A DNA stretch of 54,652 nucleotides from Pseudomonadota bacterium. Lineage in GTDB: Bacteria; Pseudomonadota; Gammaproteobacteria; Magnimaribacterales; D2472. Of this stretch, positions 44,782 through 54,491 are shown piece after piece (position 1 is the first letter of the stretch; each line of letters opens with the position of its first letter). The position numbers and the translations under genes are program-made. The notes beneath the pieces were generated by a model. It made no database searches, was not told the DNA's origin, and saw nothing but the letters and a program-made list of their open reading frames with translations. Location of the stretch: NCBI GenBank assembly GCA_028404565.1, contig JAOOBR010000006.1, positions 1 to 54,652 on the forward strand, written 5' to 3'.

Positions 44782-46002
44782 CTAACCACCAAAATCATCT
44801 AGTGCAATGTTTTCCCTTTCAACTCCAAGATCTAAAAGCATATCTATAACAGCTTTATTCATCATTGGTGGGCCACACAAGTAGTACTCACAATCTTCAG
44901 GTGCTGGGTGATTTTTTAAATAATTATCAAATAAAACCTGATGGATAAATCCTGTATCGCCACTCCAATTATCTTCTGGTAAAGGATCTGAAAGAGCTAC
45001 ATGCCATGAAAAATTATCATTTTCATTATCTAATTTATCAAACTCATCAACATAGAACATCTCTTTTAAACTTCTTGCTCCGTACCAAAATGTTATTTTT
45101 CTATCAGTGTTAATTCGAAGAAGTTGATCAAAAATATGTGCTCTCATTGGAGCCATGCCTGCACCACCACCGACAAATACCATTTCGTTAGGAGTTTCTT
45201 TTGCAAAGAATTCACCAAATGGACCAAATACCTTAACTTTATCTCCGGGTTTCAAGTTAAAAACCCAAGAAGACATTAAACCCGGAGGAAAATCGCTACC
45301 AGGAGGTGGTGAAGCTATTCTAATATTAAATTTTAGTACTCCTTTCTCTTCAGGATAATTTGCCATCGAGTAGGCTCTTATAACTGGCTCGTTATTTACA
45401 GCTTTATTATCCCAAATTTTAAATCTATCCCAATCTTCATGATATTCATCTTCAATATCAAAATCCTTGTAATCTATTTTATATTCAGGAGCTTCCAGTT
45501 GGACATATCCACCAGCTCTGAAGTCCACATTTTCACCCTCAGGTAATTTTAAAATTAATTCCTTAATAAAGGTTGCAACATTGTCATTAGAAACCACCTC
45601 ACATTCCCACTCTTTAACTCCAAAAACATCATCTGGCACTGTTATTTTTAAATCATTTTTAACTGCAACCTGACATGACAATCTCCAACCATCATTCTTT
45701 TCTTTTGCATTAAAATGACTTTCTTCAGTTGGAAGAATTGAACCTCCACCTTCAAGAATTTGGCATTTACATTGACTACATGTTCCACCACCGCCACAAG
45801 CAGAAGAAAGGAAGATTTTGTTATCTGCTAATGTTTGTAGGAGTTTTGATCCTGTTTGTACTTCAAGTTTATTTTCTTCATCTCCGTTGATTGTTATTGA
45901 AACATTGCCTGAAGCAACTAATTGACTTCTTGCAAGAAGAATTACAACTACAAGTAGTAAAACTATGCCTGTAAATGAAACAACTCCTAATACTAAATCC
46001 AT
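44782..46002 (-). CDS. nqrF: Na+-translocating NADH:quinone reductase subunit F
   Basis: NqrF is the NADH-oxidising entry subunit with FAD and a 2Fe-2S centre. The 406-residue protein has an N-terminal anchor helix (about 4-25) and a ferredoxin domain with Cys69, Cys75, Cys78 and Cys110, matching the family spacing. The ferredoxin reductase domain shows RAYSMANYP (FAD), [12 protein letters not shown] (NADH) and [14 protein letters not shown]. It ends with DDFGG. It lies 10 nt after nqrE, and its stop is next to the apbE start. Confidence 0.97.
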   Translation of the reverse strand: MDLVLGVVSFTGIVLLLVVVILLARSQLVASGNVSITINGDEENKLEVQTGSKLLQTLADNKIFLSSACGGGGTCSQCKCQILEGGGSILPTEESHFNAKEKNDGWRLSCQVAVKNDLKITVPDDVFGVKEWECEVVSNDNVATFIKELILKLPEGENVDFRAGGYVQLEAPEYKIDYKDFDIEDEYHEDWDRFKIWDNKAVNNEPVIRAYSMANYPEEKGVLKFNIRIASPPPGSDFPPGLMSSWVFNLKPGDKVKVFGPFGEFFAKETPNEMVFVGGGAGMAPMRAHIFDQLLRINTDRKITFWYGARSLKEMFYVDEFDKLDNENDNFSWHVALSDPLPEDNWSGDTGFIHQVLFDNYLKNHPAPEDCEYYLCGPPMMNKAVIDMLLDLGVERENIALDDFGG

Positions 46003-46012
46003 TTAAAATCTC

Positions 46013-46624
46013 CTATAAAGATATTCCACCAAATGACATGAAACCAAAGCTCATTAAACCAACAATAATAAAAGTCATACCAAGACCTTTAAGACCTTCA
46101 GGAATATCTGAGTACTTTAATTTTTCTCTGATCCCTGCGAGTATCACAATTGCCATAGCCCAACCAACACCTGCACCTAGACCATAAGCAATACTTTCAG
46201 TGAACATTAAGTCTTTTTCTACCATAAATAAAGAAGCACCTAATATTGCACAATTAACTGTGATTAAGGGTAAGAATACCCCAAGAGCATTATATAAAGC
46301 TGGTATATATTTATCTAAAAACATTTCTAAAATTTGAACTGCAGCAGCAATCACGCCAATGTAACTAATTAGTTCTACAAACTCTAAGTTTGTATTTGGA
46401 AGGCCAGCCCAAGTAAGAGCACCCTCTCTTAATACATAGTTATAAATTAAGTTATTTAAAGGCACTGTGATAGCACAAACTACTATGACGGCTATTCCTA
46501 AACCAAATGCTGCATCAATCTTTTTAGATATAGCTAAAAAAGTACACATGCCTAAAAATAAAGATAAGGCTATATTTTCAATAAAGACAGTATTGATGAA
46601 TATATTTAGATAATGTTCAAACAT
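46013..46624 (-). CDS. nqrE: Na+-translocating NADH:quinone reductase subunit E
   Basis: NqrE is a six-helix membrane subunit of 203 residues. Cys27 (LGMCTFLA) and Cys125 (TVNCAILG) are the conserved intramembrane pair that with NqrD binds an iron centre. [11 protein letters not shown] and [22 protein letters not shown] are typical. NqrD and NqrE are inverted-topology homologues. The start overlaps nqrD by 8 nt. Confidence 0.96.
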   Translation of the reverse strand: MFEHYLNIFINTVFIENIALSLFLGMCTFLAISKKIDAAFGLGIAVIVVCAITVPLNNLIYNYVLREGALTWAGLPNTNLEFVELISYIGVIAAAVQILEMFLDKYIPALYNALGVFLPLITVNCAILGASLFMVEKDLMFTESIAYGLGAGVGWAMAIVILAGIREKLKYSDIPEGLKGLGMTFIIVGLMSFGFMSFGGISL

Positions 46625-47294
46625 TTAACTCTCTTTTATTTAAATTTGGTGCAACGGAATGTTTTGATAAATCAAACTCATCCTCTTCAATCTGATCATT
46701 GTTATAGCCCCTAATTAACCAAATAAATAAACCAATAATAATAAATGAGCTTGGTGGTAGCAGAAGGAGATTATTAGTTGGGTACCAATCACCAAAAATT
46801 GGAATACCAAACAAAGTTCCTGCACCGAAAAGCTCACGAATAAATGCAACACCAATAAGTATTAAACTATAGCCAATGCCATTACCAAGGCCATCTAAGA
46901 AACTTACAAAAGGTTTTTCTTTCATTGCAAAAGCTTCAGCTCTTCCCATTACAATACAATTGGTAATAATCAGACCAACAAATACTGATAGTTTTTTGCT
47001 TGTTTCATAGTCATAGGCCTTAAGAAGTTCGTCAACCAAAATAACCAGTGTAGCAATGATAGTCATTTGAACAATAATACGGACAGATGAAGGTATGTAG
47101 TTTCTAATGATTGAAATAAATAGATTTGAGAGTGAAACAACAGATGTTAGAGCAATACACATTATCAATGTGACATTTAAATTACTTGTTACAGCTAAAG
47201 CTGAGCAAATTCCTAAAATTTGGAGCGTTATTGGGTTCTCCTTGATTAGAGGATTTACTAGAACTTCTTTATATTGCTTAAGACTCATAATCAA
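46617..47294 (-). CDS. nqrD: Na+-translocating NADH:quinone reductase subunit D
   Basis: NqrD is a 225-residue membrane subunit paired with NqrE. The conserved cysteines are in LGICSAL (C30) and [13 protein letters not shown] (C113), numbered from the first methionine. A second ATG (MSLKQYKE) two codons in gives family-like numbering and may be the real start. [20 protein letters not shown] is characteristic. It overlaps nqrC by 17 nt and nqrE by 8 nt. Confidence 0.96.
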   Translation of the reverse strand: MIMSLKQYKEVLVNPLIKENPITLQILGICSALAVTSNLNVTLIMCIALTSVVSLSNLFISIIRNYIPSSVRIIVQMTIIATLVILVDELLKAYDYETSKKLSVFVGLIITNCIVMGRAEAFAMKEKPFVSFLDGLGNGIGYSLILIGVAFIRELFGAGTLFGIPIFGDWYPTNNLLLLPPSSFIIIGLFIWLIRGYNNDQIEEDEFDLSKHSVAPNLNKRELNV

Positions 47295-48048
47295 AATTTT
47301 CTAAAAGTTTTAAATAACCTGAATCACTAAACCAGTATTCAATCATATTAGAAACACCCCTACTCGTCAGAGTTGCTCCAGAAAGACCGTCAACCATATA
47401 TTTAGCATCATTCATGTTCTGATCAACAGCACCTTTTATTACTTGTAGTTTTACATCTCCAGATTGATAAATCTCTTTTCCAACCCAAATATTTTTCCAA
47501 TTAGGATTATCAACCTCTCCACCAAGACCTGGTGTTTCCTTATGCTCATAAAATTCAATACCTACAACAGTATTAAAATCATTTTCTATAGCAATATAAC
47601 CATAAAGAGTTCCCCATAAACCATAGCCACGTATTGGAAGAATTAATTTATCTATTTCATTATCTTTAGTTGAAAAATAAATTTTTCCAATATTTTCTCT
47701 ATTTTTAATAATTGCAATATCTTTATCAGCTGGAACCGGCTTAGACTGATCTGAGAATCTCAATGATTGTAGTTGATCATATTTATCTATATCAAAATCT
47801 TTATACTCCCTATATGTTTCTCCGGTATCAAAATCTAAGAAACGAATCTCAAGGTTTTTAAATTGATCTTCAACTGACATTGATTCATCATAAATATTTG
47901 CAGCTTCAAGAATCTTAATTCTTTTATCATTGAGCTTATTTGTATTCTGTTGGTCTCTGAGAGATACAGCGGTAAAAGAAACAAATAGAGAGCATAGCAA
48001 GCAAACCCCAAGGGTTACACCTAAAGTCTTCATAATTGTTTCATTCAT
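47278..48048 (-). CDS. nqrC: Na+-translocating NADH:quinone reductase subunit C
   Basis: NqrC is a single-helix anchored subunit (about 8-28) with a periplasmic FMN domain; 256 residues. The flavinylation motif SGATLTS is present, with the FMN-accepting Thr226. [13 protein letters not shown] is another family block. ApbE, encoded two genes downstream of nqrE in the same operon, is the expected transferase. It overlaps nqrB by 4 nt. Confidence 0.96.
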   Translation of the reverse strand: MNETIMKTLGVTLGVCLLCSLFVSFTAVSLRDQQNTNKLNDKRIKILEAANIYDESMSVEDQFKNLEIRFLDFDTGETYREYKDFDIDKYDQLQSLRFSDQSKPVPADKDIAIIKNRENIGKIYFSTKDNEIDKLILPIRGYGLWGTLYGYIAIENDFNTVVGIEFYEHKETPGLGGEVDNPNWKNIWVGKEIYQSGDVKLQVIKGAVDQNMNDAKYMVDGLSGATLTSRGVSNMIEYWFSDSGYLKLLENFDYES

Positions 48049-49277
48049 AATGCTTCTCTGTATTTAAGTTTCTTTTGAATATTATTATTTACAACTAAGT
48101 GATCTATAACAGGTGCTAAAAGGTTAGCAAAAAGTATAGCAAGCATCATTCCTTCAGGAAATGCTGGATTAACAACACGTATAAGGACTACTGTAACTCC
48201 TATAACTATTCCATATATCCATCTACCTTTATTGGTTCCAGACCCTGAAACTGGTTCGGTAGCCATAAAAACCAAACCAAATGCAAAACTACCAATAACA
48301 AGATGCCAGTAAAATGGAACATTGAACATTGGGTTAGTTTCTGAACCAATAATATTGAATAGCGAACTTGTAACAAACATCCCTAAAAGTGTTCCGAGCA
48401 TAATCCTGTAGGAGGCAATTCTTGTCATCAAAAGAATTACTGCAGCAATTGAAATCGCAATAATAGATGTCTCTCCTACTGAACCAGGAATATTTCCAGC
48501 AAAAGCATCAAACCAACTAAATTTATCAGTCAGTCCAGGCACACCAGATTCTGCAGCAACACCAAGAGGTGTAGCGCCTGAATAACCCTGTGGAATAATC
48601 ATTTGATCTCCTAGTCCAGAAATCCAAACTTTATCACCAGAAATATCAGATGGATACGCAAAATAAAGGAAAGCTCTACCAGTTAAAGCAGGATTGAGGA
48701 AGTTTTTGCCAGTACCTCCAAAAATCTCTTTTCCAATAACAATTCCAAATGTTATACCTAATGCAGCTTGCCATAAAGGAAGATCTGGTGGACAACTTAA
48801 AGCAAAAAGAACTGAAGATACAAAAAAACCTTCATTAACCTCATGTTTTCTAATAATTGCGAATAAAATTTCCCATGAAATACCTACTAAAAATGTTGTT
48901 GCATAAATAGGAATAAAATAGACTGCACCAAACCACATTTTATTTATAAAACTATTTGGCTCATAACCAAAAATATTTACAAGATAATGATGCCAGTCAC
49001 CAGTATTAGGTGTATCAATGAGCGCTAAATATTCAAGAGACTGGTTTCCAATGTTGTACATACCAAAAAACATTGCTGGAAATGTGGATAGCCAGACTAT
49101 GACCATCATTCGTTGAATATCTAGTGCGTCTCTTATATGAATTGGATTTTTGGTTTTATTTCTTGAGAGAAAAAATAAGTTTTCGAAGATATCATAAATT
49201 GGGAAATATTTTTCAGCTGTCCCACCTTTTGAAAAGGAAGGTTTTGCGTCATCAAAAAGATTTCTAAGAAATTTCAT
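48045..49277 (-). CDS. nqrB: Na+-translocating NADH:quinone reductase subunit B
   Basis: NqrB is the ten-helix membrane subunit that carries riboflavin and a covalent FMN and forms the Na+ path; 410 residues. The FMN attachment motif GYSGATPLGV has Thr236, the same position as in the Vibrio enzyme as I recall it. FGGTGKNFLNPALTGRAFLYFAYP and FMATEPVSGSGTNKGRWIYG are family blocks. It overlaps nqrA and nqrC by 4 nt each. Confidence 0.97.
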   Translation of the reverse strand: MKFLRNLFDDAKPSFSKGGTAEKYFPIYDIFENLFFLSRNKTKNPIHIRDALDIQRMMVIVWLSTFPAMFFGMYNIGNQSLEYLALIDTPNTGDWHHYLVNIFGYEPNSFINKMWFGAVYFIPIYATTFLVGISWEILFAIIRKHEVNEGFFVSSVLFALSCPPDLPLWQAALGITFGIVIGKEIFGGTGKNFLNPALTGRAFLYFAYPSDISGDKVWISGLGDQMIIPQGYSGATPLGVAAESGVPGLTDKFSWFDAFAGNIPGSVGETSIIAISIAAVILLMTRIASYRIMLGTLLGMFVTSSLFNIIGSETNPMFNVPFYWHLVIGSFAFGLVFMATEPVSGSGTNKGRWIYGIVIGVTVVLIRVVNPAFPEGMMLAILFANLLAPVIDHLVVNNNIQKKLKYREAL

Positions 49278-50590
49278 TGCAATTCTTTATATATTAATTC
49301 TAAGTTTTCATCCAAAATTGAGCAGTAATCATATTTACTAGGACATACATAACTACATAGGGATAAATCTTCAGGAGCCAACTCTAAAACACCAAGTTTA
49401 ATTGCATTTTCAATGTCTTTTACAACAATAGATTTTAATAACTGGAGTGACATTATATTTAGCGGCATAACCTCCTCATAAGCAGCAACAGGAACTATTC
49501 CTCTATTACTTCCATTAAGAGCGGTATTGAACTCAAACTCTTCGGGTTTTACCCAGCTTGATATGAAGGCGCCAAGCTTAGAATGCAGTTTTGATCCAGG
49601 CATAAGCCAGTTAAGAAAAGTATCAGGTACTTCATCTGAAATAGCAGAAATCTGATTATGATAAAAGCCTAAAAATGTTAATGAATCAGTAATTTCATAT
49701 CCATTTAGAACGGATCCAGATATTAATCGAGAATTATCTTTTAAGTTACCTGCAACAAGTTCTCTGCAATCAGATCCAACTCTAGCTTTAACAATTTTTG
49801 GTTCAATAATTGAAGGTCCGCCGATAGATACATACCTAGAGGTTCTTATCTTATTATTAAGAGCAAAGTCACCAAATGATAGAATACCCTGCCCATCTGT
49901 GTACCAACACTTAGAGTTTATATCTACAGGTTTTATAAAATGTATATGTGTTCCTGAGAGACCTGCAGGATGAGGACCCTTAAAATTATAGTAATTTATT
50001 CCATCTATAAAATTATTAAAGTCATTATTTTGATAGCAAACGTGTATATTACAGTTAAAAATTTCCTTCAATTTCATCAACGATCTATTGAATAAATCTA
50101 TTTCATGTTGAAGATAAATATATGGATCAACCGATAAAGGGTTTGTATCACAAATATTTACAAATATATCATTAGGAATATCATTGGGTTTTGGTGTTTT
50201 GTTAAAGGGTCTTGTTCTAAAATTATTAATGACTCCATATTTTGATAGGTTTCTGAAAAGAATCTCATCACTATCATTTAAAATTTCAACTTGATTCTCT
50301 TGGTCAGCAACCTCAATCTCTATACTTATAAAACGTCTCTTTTCACCTCTGTTAATAGATTTTATTAACCCTCCAGCTGGAGAAGTGAAAAATACACCTG
50401 GATTTTTTTTGTCCTCGAATAAAACTGAACCAATTTTTACCTGGTCACCAACTTCAACCATCATTGTTGGTTTCATACCAATATAATCTGGTCCAAGAAT
50501 GCCAACATGAGATATTTTTGTTGAGTCGGAGACAGTGCCCTCAGGTGACCCTGAAATAGGTATATTTAAGCCTTTTTTTAAGTTATACAA
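49274..50590 (-). CDS. nqrA: Na+-translocating NADH:quinone reductase subunit A
   Basis: NqrA is the cytoplasmic peripheral subunit, 438 residues. LKKGLNIPISGSPEG, VGILGPDYIGMKPTMMVEVGDQVKIG and FTSPAGGLIKSINRGEKR are NqrA blocks. The C-terminal LSLCSYVCPSKYDYCSILDENLE is the expected ending. The start is TTG (complement of 50588-50590) with AGGAAG 7 nt before it, in good agreement with the family N-terminus. The 66 nt between gap and nqrA may hold a second promoter. Confidence 0.96.
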   Translation of the reverse strand: MYNLKKGLNIPISGSPEGTVSDSTKISHVGILGPDYIGMKPTMMVEVGDQVKIGSVLFEDKKNPGVFFTSPAGGLIKSINRGEKRRFISIEIEVADQENQVEILNDSDEILFRNLSKYGVINNFRTRPFNKTPKPNDIPNDIFVNICDTNPLSVDPYIYLQHEIDLFNRSLMKLKEIFNCNIHVCYQNNDFNNFIDGINYYNFKGPHPAGLSGTHIHFIKPVDINSKCWYTDGQGILSFGDFALNNKIRTSRYVSIGGPSIIEPKIVKARVGSDCRELVAGNLKDNSRLISGSVLNGYEITDSLTFLGFYHNQISAISDEVPDTFLNWLMPGSKLHSKLGAFISSWVKPEEFEFNTALNGSNRGIVPVAAYEEVMPLNIMSLQLLKSIVVKDIENAIKLGVLELAPEDLSLCSYVCPSKYDYCSILDENLELIYKELQ

Positions 50591-50621
50591 CTTTTAACTT
50601 CCTATCTTAAAAAACGTTTGA

Positions 50622-50627
50622 ATTATA
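50622..50627 (-). promoter_or_regulatory. Candidate -10 element in front of nqrA
   Basis: TATAAT (complement of 50622-50627) lies about 31 nt before the nqrA TTG start in the only sizeable gap of the ACAD-gap-nqr run. No good -35 is visible, so an internal nqr promoter is possible but not shown. Confidence 0.3.
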
Positions 50628-50656
50628 GTATTTAAAGCCTCTATATACTACTAATA

Positions 50657-52150
50657 TCAAACCTTTACGGGCAATCTAATGAGATTTATGCCAGCAATAT
50701 TTTTAACTAAATTAACAACTTGGACTGAATAACCATACTCATTGTCATACCAACAATATAAGGTAATTTTATTGTCAGAAACTATGGTTGCTTGTGAATC
50801 AATTACGGAAGCAAAAGGACTTGAGTAAAAGTCAGAAGAGACAATCTCAGTGGAGTTAACAAAACCAACAATTTCTCTATATTTAGAGTTAAAGGCTGTC
50901 TTCCTGAGAAATTCATTAACATCATCTTTATTTAGATCATTCTTATCTACTGTAAGTGACATTACAGCCAAACTTACATTTGGAGTCGGAACTCTAATAG
51001 CATTACCAGTTAATTTTCCATCGAGTTCAGGTAATGCTTTAGAAACTGCTTTTACTGCTCCTGTAGATGTTATAACCATATTTAAAGCGGCACTTCTTCC
51101 TCTTCTATCTTTCTTATGATAATTATCGATTAGATTTTGATCATTTGTATATGCATGAACAGTTTCGATATGTCCTGATGTTATTGAGTATTCTTTATTT
51201 AAAATGTCTAAAACCGGAACAATTGCATTAGTCGTGCAAGAAGCAGCTGAGATTACGTTATCAGATTCATTCAATATGTCGTTATTAATACCGTTAACAA
51301 TATTCTTTATTTGACCCTTCCCAGGTGCAGTTAGAACAACTTTGCTAGCGCCAGATTCTAGATGAAGAGATAAATCTTTCTCCTCTCTCCAGACGCCTGT
51401 GTTATCAATAACAATTGGATTATCTATATCGTAATCGGAATAATTAAAGTCTTTTGGTCCATTTGCATAGATGATCTTTACAGGATTTCCATTTATTACT
51501 AAAGTTTCCGTCTCATTATCGACTCTAATAGTTCCATGAAATGAACCGTGAACAGAATCACGTCTCAACAAACTAGCTCGTTTAAGAAGATCGTTTGTAT
51601 CCGATCCTTTTCTCACGACAATTGCTCTGAGTCTATAATAATTACCTGGGCCTGTCATTTGAGCCATAATGCGTGAAACTAACCTACCGATTCGACCAAA
51701 CCCATACAAAACTATGTCCTGGGGTTTTGAAGGTCTGTGCTGATCAACTTTATCTAGTGGATCTAAAATATATGATTTAATGTGAGAGTCAATTTCTGAA
51801 TCATCTAAAGATTTATTCTCTTTCATGAAATCCACTACTATCTCTCCTAGATCAATCTCACAATCTTTTATATCTTGGAGTTCAATTCTTTGTAAAAAGG
51901 GATAGGTCTCGAGTTCAGAAATCTCAGTATCTTCAACTCTTCTTATAAATCTATGTGACTTCATTATTTCTATAGGAGATTGATTTATTAATGAATGTCC
52001 GTACATGAGAACGTTTACACCATTTCTATAAAGTCTTCCTATTATAGGAACCATTAATTCTGCTAAACCTTCACGCCATTTCCAGTCACCAAAAAAATCA
52101 TCTGGTTTGTCTCTTAACCTGAGATCTGGATTTTTTGTGAGATCAGTCAT
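50657..52150 (-). CDS. gap: Glyceraldehyde-3-phosphate dehydrogenase, long form with N-terminal extension
   Basis: The 497-residue protein has about 140 residues ahead of the normal GAPDH core. The core begins with the NAD motif YGFGRIGR (149-156) and has the catalytic SAASCTTNAIVP (Cys305), then a histidine expected in the following helix-strand region (ETVHAYT). It ends with CWYDNEYGYSVQVVNL. Similar long GAPDHs are known in Pseudomonas and Vibrio beside nqr and mfd, so the neighbourhood is conserved. The role of the extension is unknown. The ATG overlaps the stop of the acyl-CoA dehydrogenase gene (TAATG). Confidence 0.9.
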   Translation of the reverse strand: MTDLTKNPDLRLRDKPDDFFGDWKWREGLAELMVPIIGRLYRNGVNVLMYGHSLINQSPIEIMKSHRFIRRVEDTEISELETYPFLQRIELQDIKDCEIDLGEIVVDFMKENKSLDDSEIDSHIKSYILDPLDKVDQHRPSKPQDIVLYGFGRIGRLVSRIMAQMTGPGNYYRLRAIVVRKGSDTNDLLKRASLLRRDSVHGSFHGTIRVDNETETLVINGNPVKIIYANGPKDFNYSDYDIDNPIVIDNTGVWREEKDLSLHLESGASKVVLTAPGKGQIKNIVNGINNDILNESDNVISAASCTTNAIVPVLDILNKEYSITSGHIETVHAYTNDQNLIDNYHKKDRRGRSAALNMVITSTGAVKAVSKALPELDGKLTGNAIRVPTPNVSLAVMSLTVDKNDLNKDDVNEFLRKTAFNSKYREIVGFVNSTEIVSSDFYSSPFASVIDSQATIVSDNKITLYCWYDNEYGYSVQVVNLVKNIAGINLIRLPVKV

Positions 52151-53253
52151 TAGGAATTATTAAATTTTTTCAGATGAAAATGTGAATTACCAAATTGCGA
52201 ATCAATTGAAATAAATCTTTTTAAATAATGGCCTATGGACATTTCTTCACTAACGCCCATACCTCCGTGGAGTTGAACTGCATCCTCACCAACTTTCTTC
52301 CCCGATAAGCCAACTTGAGATTTTAAGGCGGAAACTGATCTATATTTAGAATCATTATTTTCATGCATATCAATCATAGATTTGTATAAAAGAGATTTGC
52401 AGAGTTCAGCCTCTATAAACATATCAACCATTTTATGTTGTAAAACTTGAAAGTTACTTATTGGTTGACCAAATTGTTCCCTACTCTTTGTGTATTCAAC
52501 AGTTTTAAGATAACAAGATTCCATGCATCCAACAGCCTCTGCTGAAACACATAATGTTCCATAATTAATTGCATCTTTGATCAGTTGTTCTGCCTCATCA
52601 CCTGTTGCAACTATTTGATCAGCATTAATTCCAACATTTTCAAAATTAAGTTGAGATATACGTCTGTCATCAACAGTTTTAAAGTTATTGATTGATAATC
52701 CATCAGTATCTTTGCTTACAAGAACTATTGTAGTCACATCATTATGATTAACCGTAACTAAGTAGTGATCGGCATTTGAACCATTTAAAACAAGGTTTTT
52801 AGTCCCATTTAAAGATAGAGAATCAGTACCTTCTAGAAGACATGTAATGTCTTTAAATTCATAATTACGATTTTGTTCCATGTATGCAAGAGATATTTGC
52901 TCTTCACCTGAAATAAGTTTTGAAATAAAGTCATTCTTTTTATCAAAGGATGAATTATCAAGAATATATCCAGAAAGAACAACATTACTAAGATATGGTT
53001 CTAATACTAGAAATTTACCAAATTCCTCAAAAAGTATAGATAACTCTATAGGTCCAAAATCAAAACCTCCGGATTCACTGGAAAATGGCATAGCAAGCCA
53101 ACCTTGATCTGCAAAAAGTTTCCATTTTTCAGGATCAAATCCAGATTCAGTATTAATGAAATTCTCTCTATCATAAAAATCATAGTCAGAATTACAAAAC
53201 TTCTGAATTTGCTCTCTTAGAAGGTTTTGTTCATCGGAGAAATTTAGATTCAT
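52150..53253 (-). CDS. Acyl-CoA dehydrogenase, small-subunit type
   Basis: This 367-residue FAD-dependent acyl-CoA dehydrogenase resembles the smaller partner of paired enzymes such as pimeloyl-CoA dehydrogenase small subunit (from memory). It has the N-terminal helical domain (LNFSDEQNLLREQIQKF), GCMESCYLKTVEYTKSREQFGQPISNFQ, and the C-terminal VQLHGGMGVSEEMSIGHYLKRF. The segment where medium-chain enzymes carry the YEGT catalytic glutamate is not present as such. It starts on the stop of the larger subunit (TAATG overlap), consistent with an alpha2-beta2 complex. Electrons would pass to ETF. Confidence 0.88.
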   Translation of the reverse strand: MNLNFSDEQNLLREQIQKFCNSDYDFYDRENFINTESGFDPEKWKLFADQGWLAMPFSSESGGFDFGPIELSILFEEFGKFLVLEPYLSNVVLSGYILDNSSFDKKNDFISKLISGEEQISLAYMEQNRNYEFKDITCLLEGTDSLSLNGTKNLVLNGSNADHYLVTVNHNDVTTIVLVSKDTDGLSINNFKTVDDRRISQLNFENVGINADQIVATGDEAEQLIKDAINYGTLCVSAEAVGCMESCYLKTVEYTKSREQFGQPISNFQVLQHKMVDMFIEAELCKSLLYKSMIDMHENNDSKYRSVSALKSQVGLSGKKVGEDAVQLHGGMGVSEEMSIGHYLKRFISIDSQFGNSHFHLKKFNNS

Positions 53254-54434
53254 TAGACTCCCAGTACAAACTTAGAAATAATATTCTTTTGAATTTCATT
53301 ACTACCACCATATATGGTTACTTTTCTCATATTTAAATATTTTGATAAAGCATCATTGGTGTACTCTGGTCCATTTGGCTTAACATTTGATCCATAGCCA
53401 TCAGGTCCTCCATAAGGAATTGCAAATTCTCCTGCAGCTTCTACATATAATTCTGTAAGACGCTGTTGTATCTCTGTTCCTTTAATTTTCAATATAGAAG
53501 ATTCAGCTCCAGGATTTCCTCCACCTTCTAAAGCTGAAAGAAGTCTAAGTTCTGTAAACTCAAGAGCCATAATATCAATTTCTAATTGTGAAACTTTAGC
53601 AATGAGATCATCATCTCCTAAATCTTTAGAAATTTCTTTAAGTCTTTCAAGTTGTCTTTTAGAAGCACCAACACCTGCAATACCAAAACGCTCATGAGCT
53701 AAAAGGAATTTTGCATATGTCCAACCTTTGCCCTCTTCCCCAATAAGGTTTTCTGCAGGCACTTTAACGTCAGTAAAAAATACTGAATTAACTTCGTGAT
53801 CGCCATCAATTGTAATGATTGGTTTAACTTCAATACCAGGAGACTTCATATCGATTAGTAAAAATGAAATACCTTCTTGTTTCTTTCCAGAAGAATCAGT
53901 TCTTACTAAGCAAAAAATCCAATCAGCATTTTGTGCTAGTGTAGTCCATGTTTTTGAACCATTGATAATGTAATAATCCTTTCCATCCTCATTAATGAGT
54001 TCTGCTTTTGTTTTTAAGGAAGCTAAATCTGAACCAGATCCAGGCTCTGAATAACCCTGACACCACCATGTATCAAAATTAAGTATATCTGGTAAGAATC
54101 TATCTTTTTGCTCCTGATTTCCAAATGTATAGATAACAGGACCAACCATACTTACACCAAAAGGAATAAGTGGCGGGCATCCTGCGAGTCCAAGCTCATT
54201 TTGGAAAATATAAATTTGTGCTGGTGACCAACCAGTACCGCCATATTCGACAGGCCAATTAAAGCCCATCCAGCCTTTTGCAGAAAGTGATTTGTGCCAA
54301 TCAACTATGTCTTCTCTAGTTAATGGTTCACCATTTTCTATTTTCTCTTTAACATGCTTTGGATATTCATTTGCTAAAAAATCTCTAACCTCATCTCTGA
54401 ATTCCAAGTCCTTTGAAGAAAAGCTTAATTCCAT
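53253..54434 (-). CDS. Acyl-CoA dehydrogenase, large-subunit type
   Basis: This 393-residue acyl-CoA dehydrogenase has WCQGYSEPGSGSDLASLKTKA (FAD and substrate binding), NGSKTWTTLAQNADW, LAHERFGIAG and the C-terminal VTIYGGSNEIQKNIISKF. In that last block Gly replaces the Glu of the YEGT type, so the base may lie in the LAHERFG helix, as in isovaleryl- and long-chain enzymes, or the pair shares one active site. It resembles the large subunit of pimeloyl- or steroid-side-chain-type heteromeric enzymes. TAGGAAA precedes the ATG. It is the first gene of the run through gap, nqrA-F, apbE and nqrM. Confidence 0.9.
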   Translation of the reverse strand: MELSFSSKDLEFRDEVRDFLANEYPKHVKEKIENGEPLTREDIVDWHKSLSAKGWMGFNWPVEYGGTGWSPAQIYIFQNELGLAGCPPLIPFGVSMVGPVIYTFGNQEQKDRFLPDILNFDTWWCQGYSEPGSGSDLASLKTKAELINEDGKDYYIINGSKTWTTLAQNADWIFCLVRTDSSGKKQEGISFLLIDMKSPGIEVKPIITIDGDHEVNSVFFTDVKVPAENLIGEEGKGWTYAKFLLAHERFGIAGVGASKRQLERLKEISKDLGDDDLIAKVSQLEIDIMALEFTELRLLSALEGGGNPGAESSILKIKGTEIQQRLTELYVEAAGEFAIPYGGPDGYGSNVKPNGPEYTNDALSKYLNMRKVTIYGGSNEIQKNIISKFVLGV

Positions 54435-54460
54435 AATATATTTCCTATAAATAGTTACTT

Positions 54461-54478
54461 ATAATGTGCACTTATTAT
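54461..54478. promoter_or_regulatory. Imperfect palindrome with GTGCAC core in a divergent promoter region
   Basis: ATAAT, the palindrome GTGCAC (54466-54471), TT and ATTAT make an imperfect inverted repeat in the 57-nt gap between the acyl-CoA dehydrogenase gene (-) and the mfd-like gene (+). It overlaps -10-like sequences on both strands, a suitable place for a repressor. Purely positional evidence. Confidence 0.3.
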
Positions 54479-54491
54479 ACAAGACACTAGA

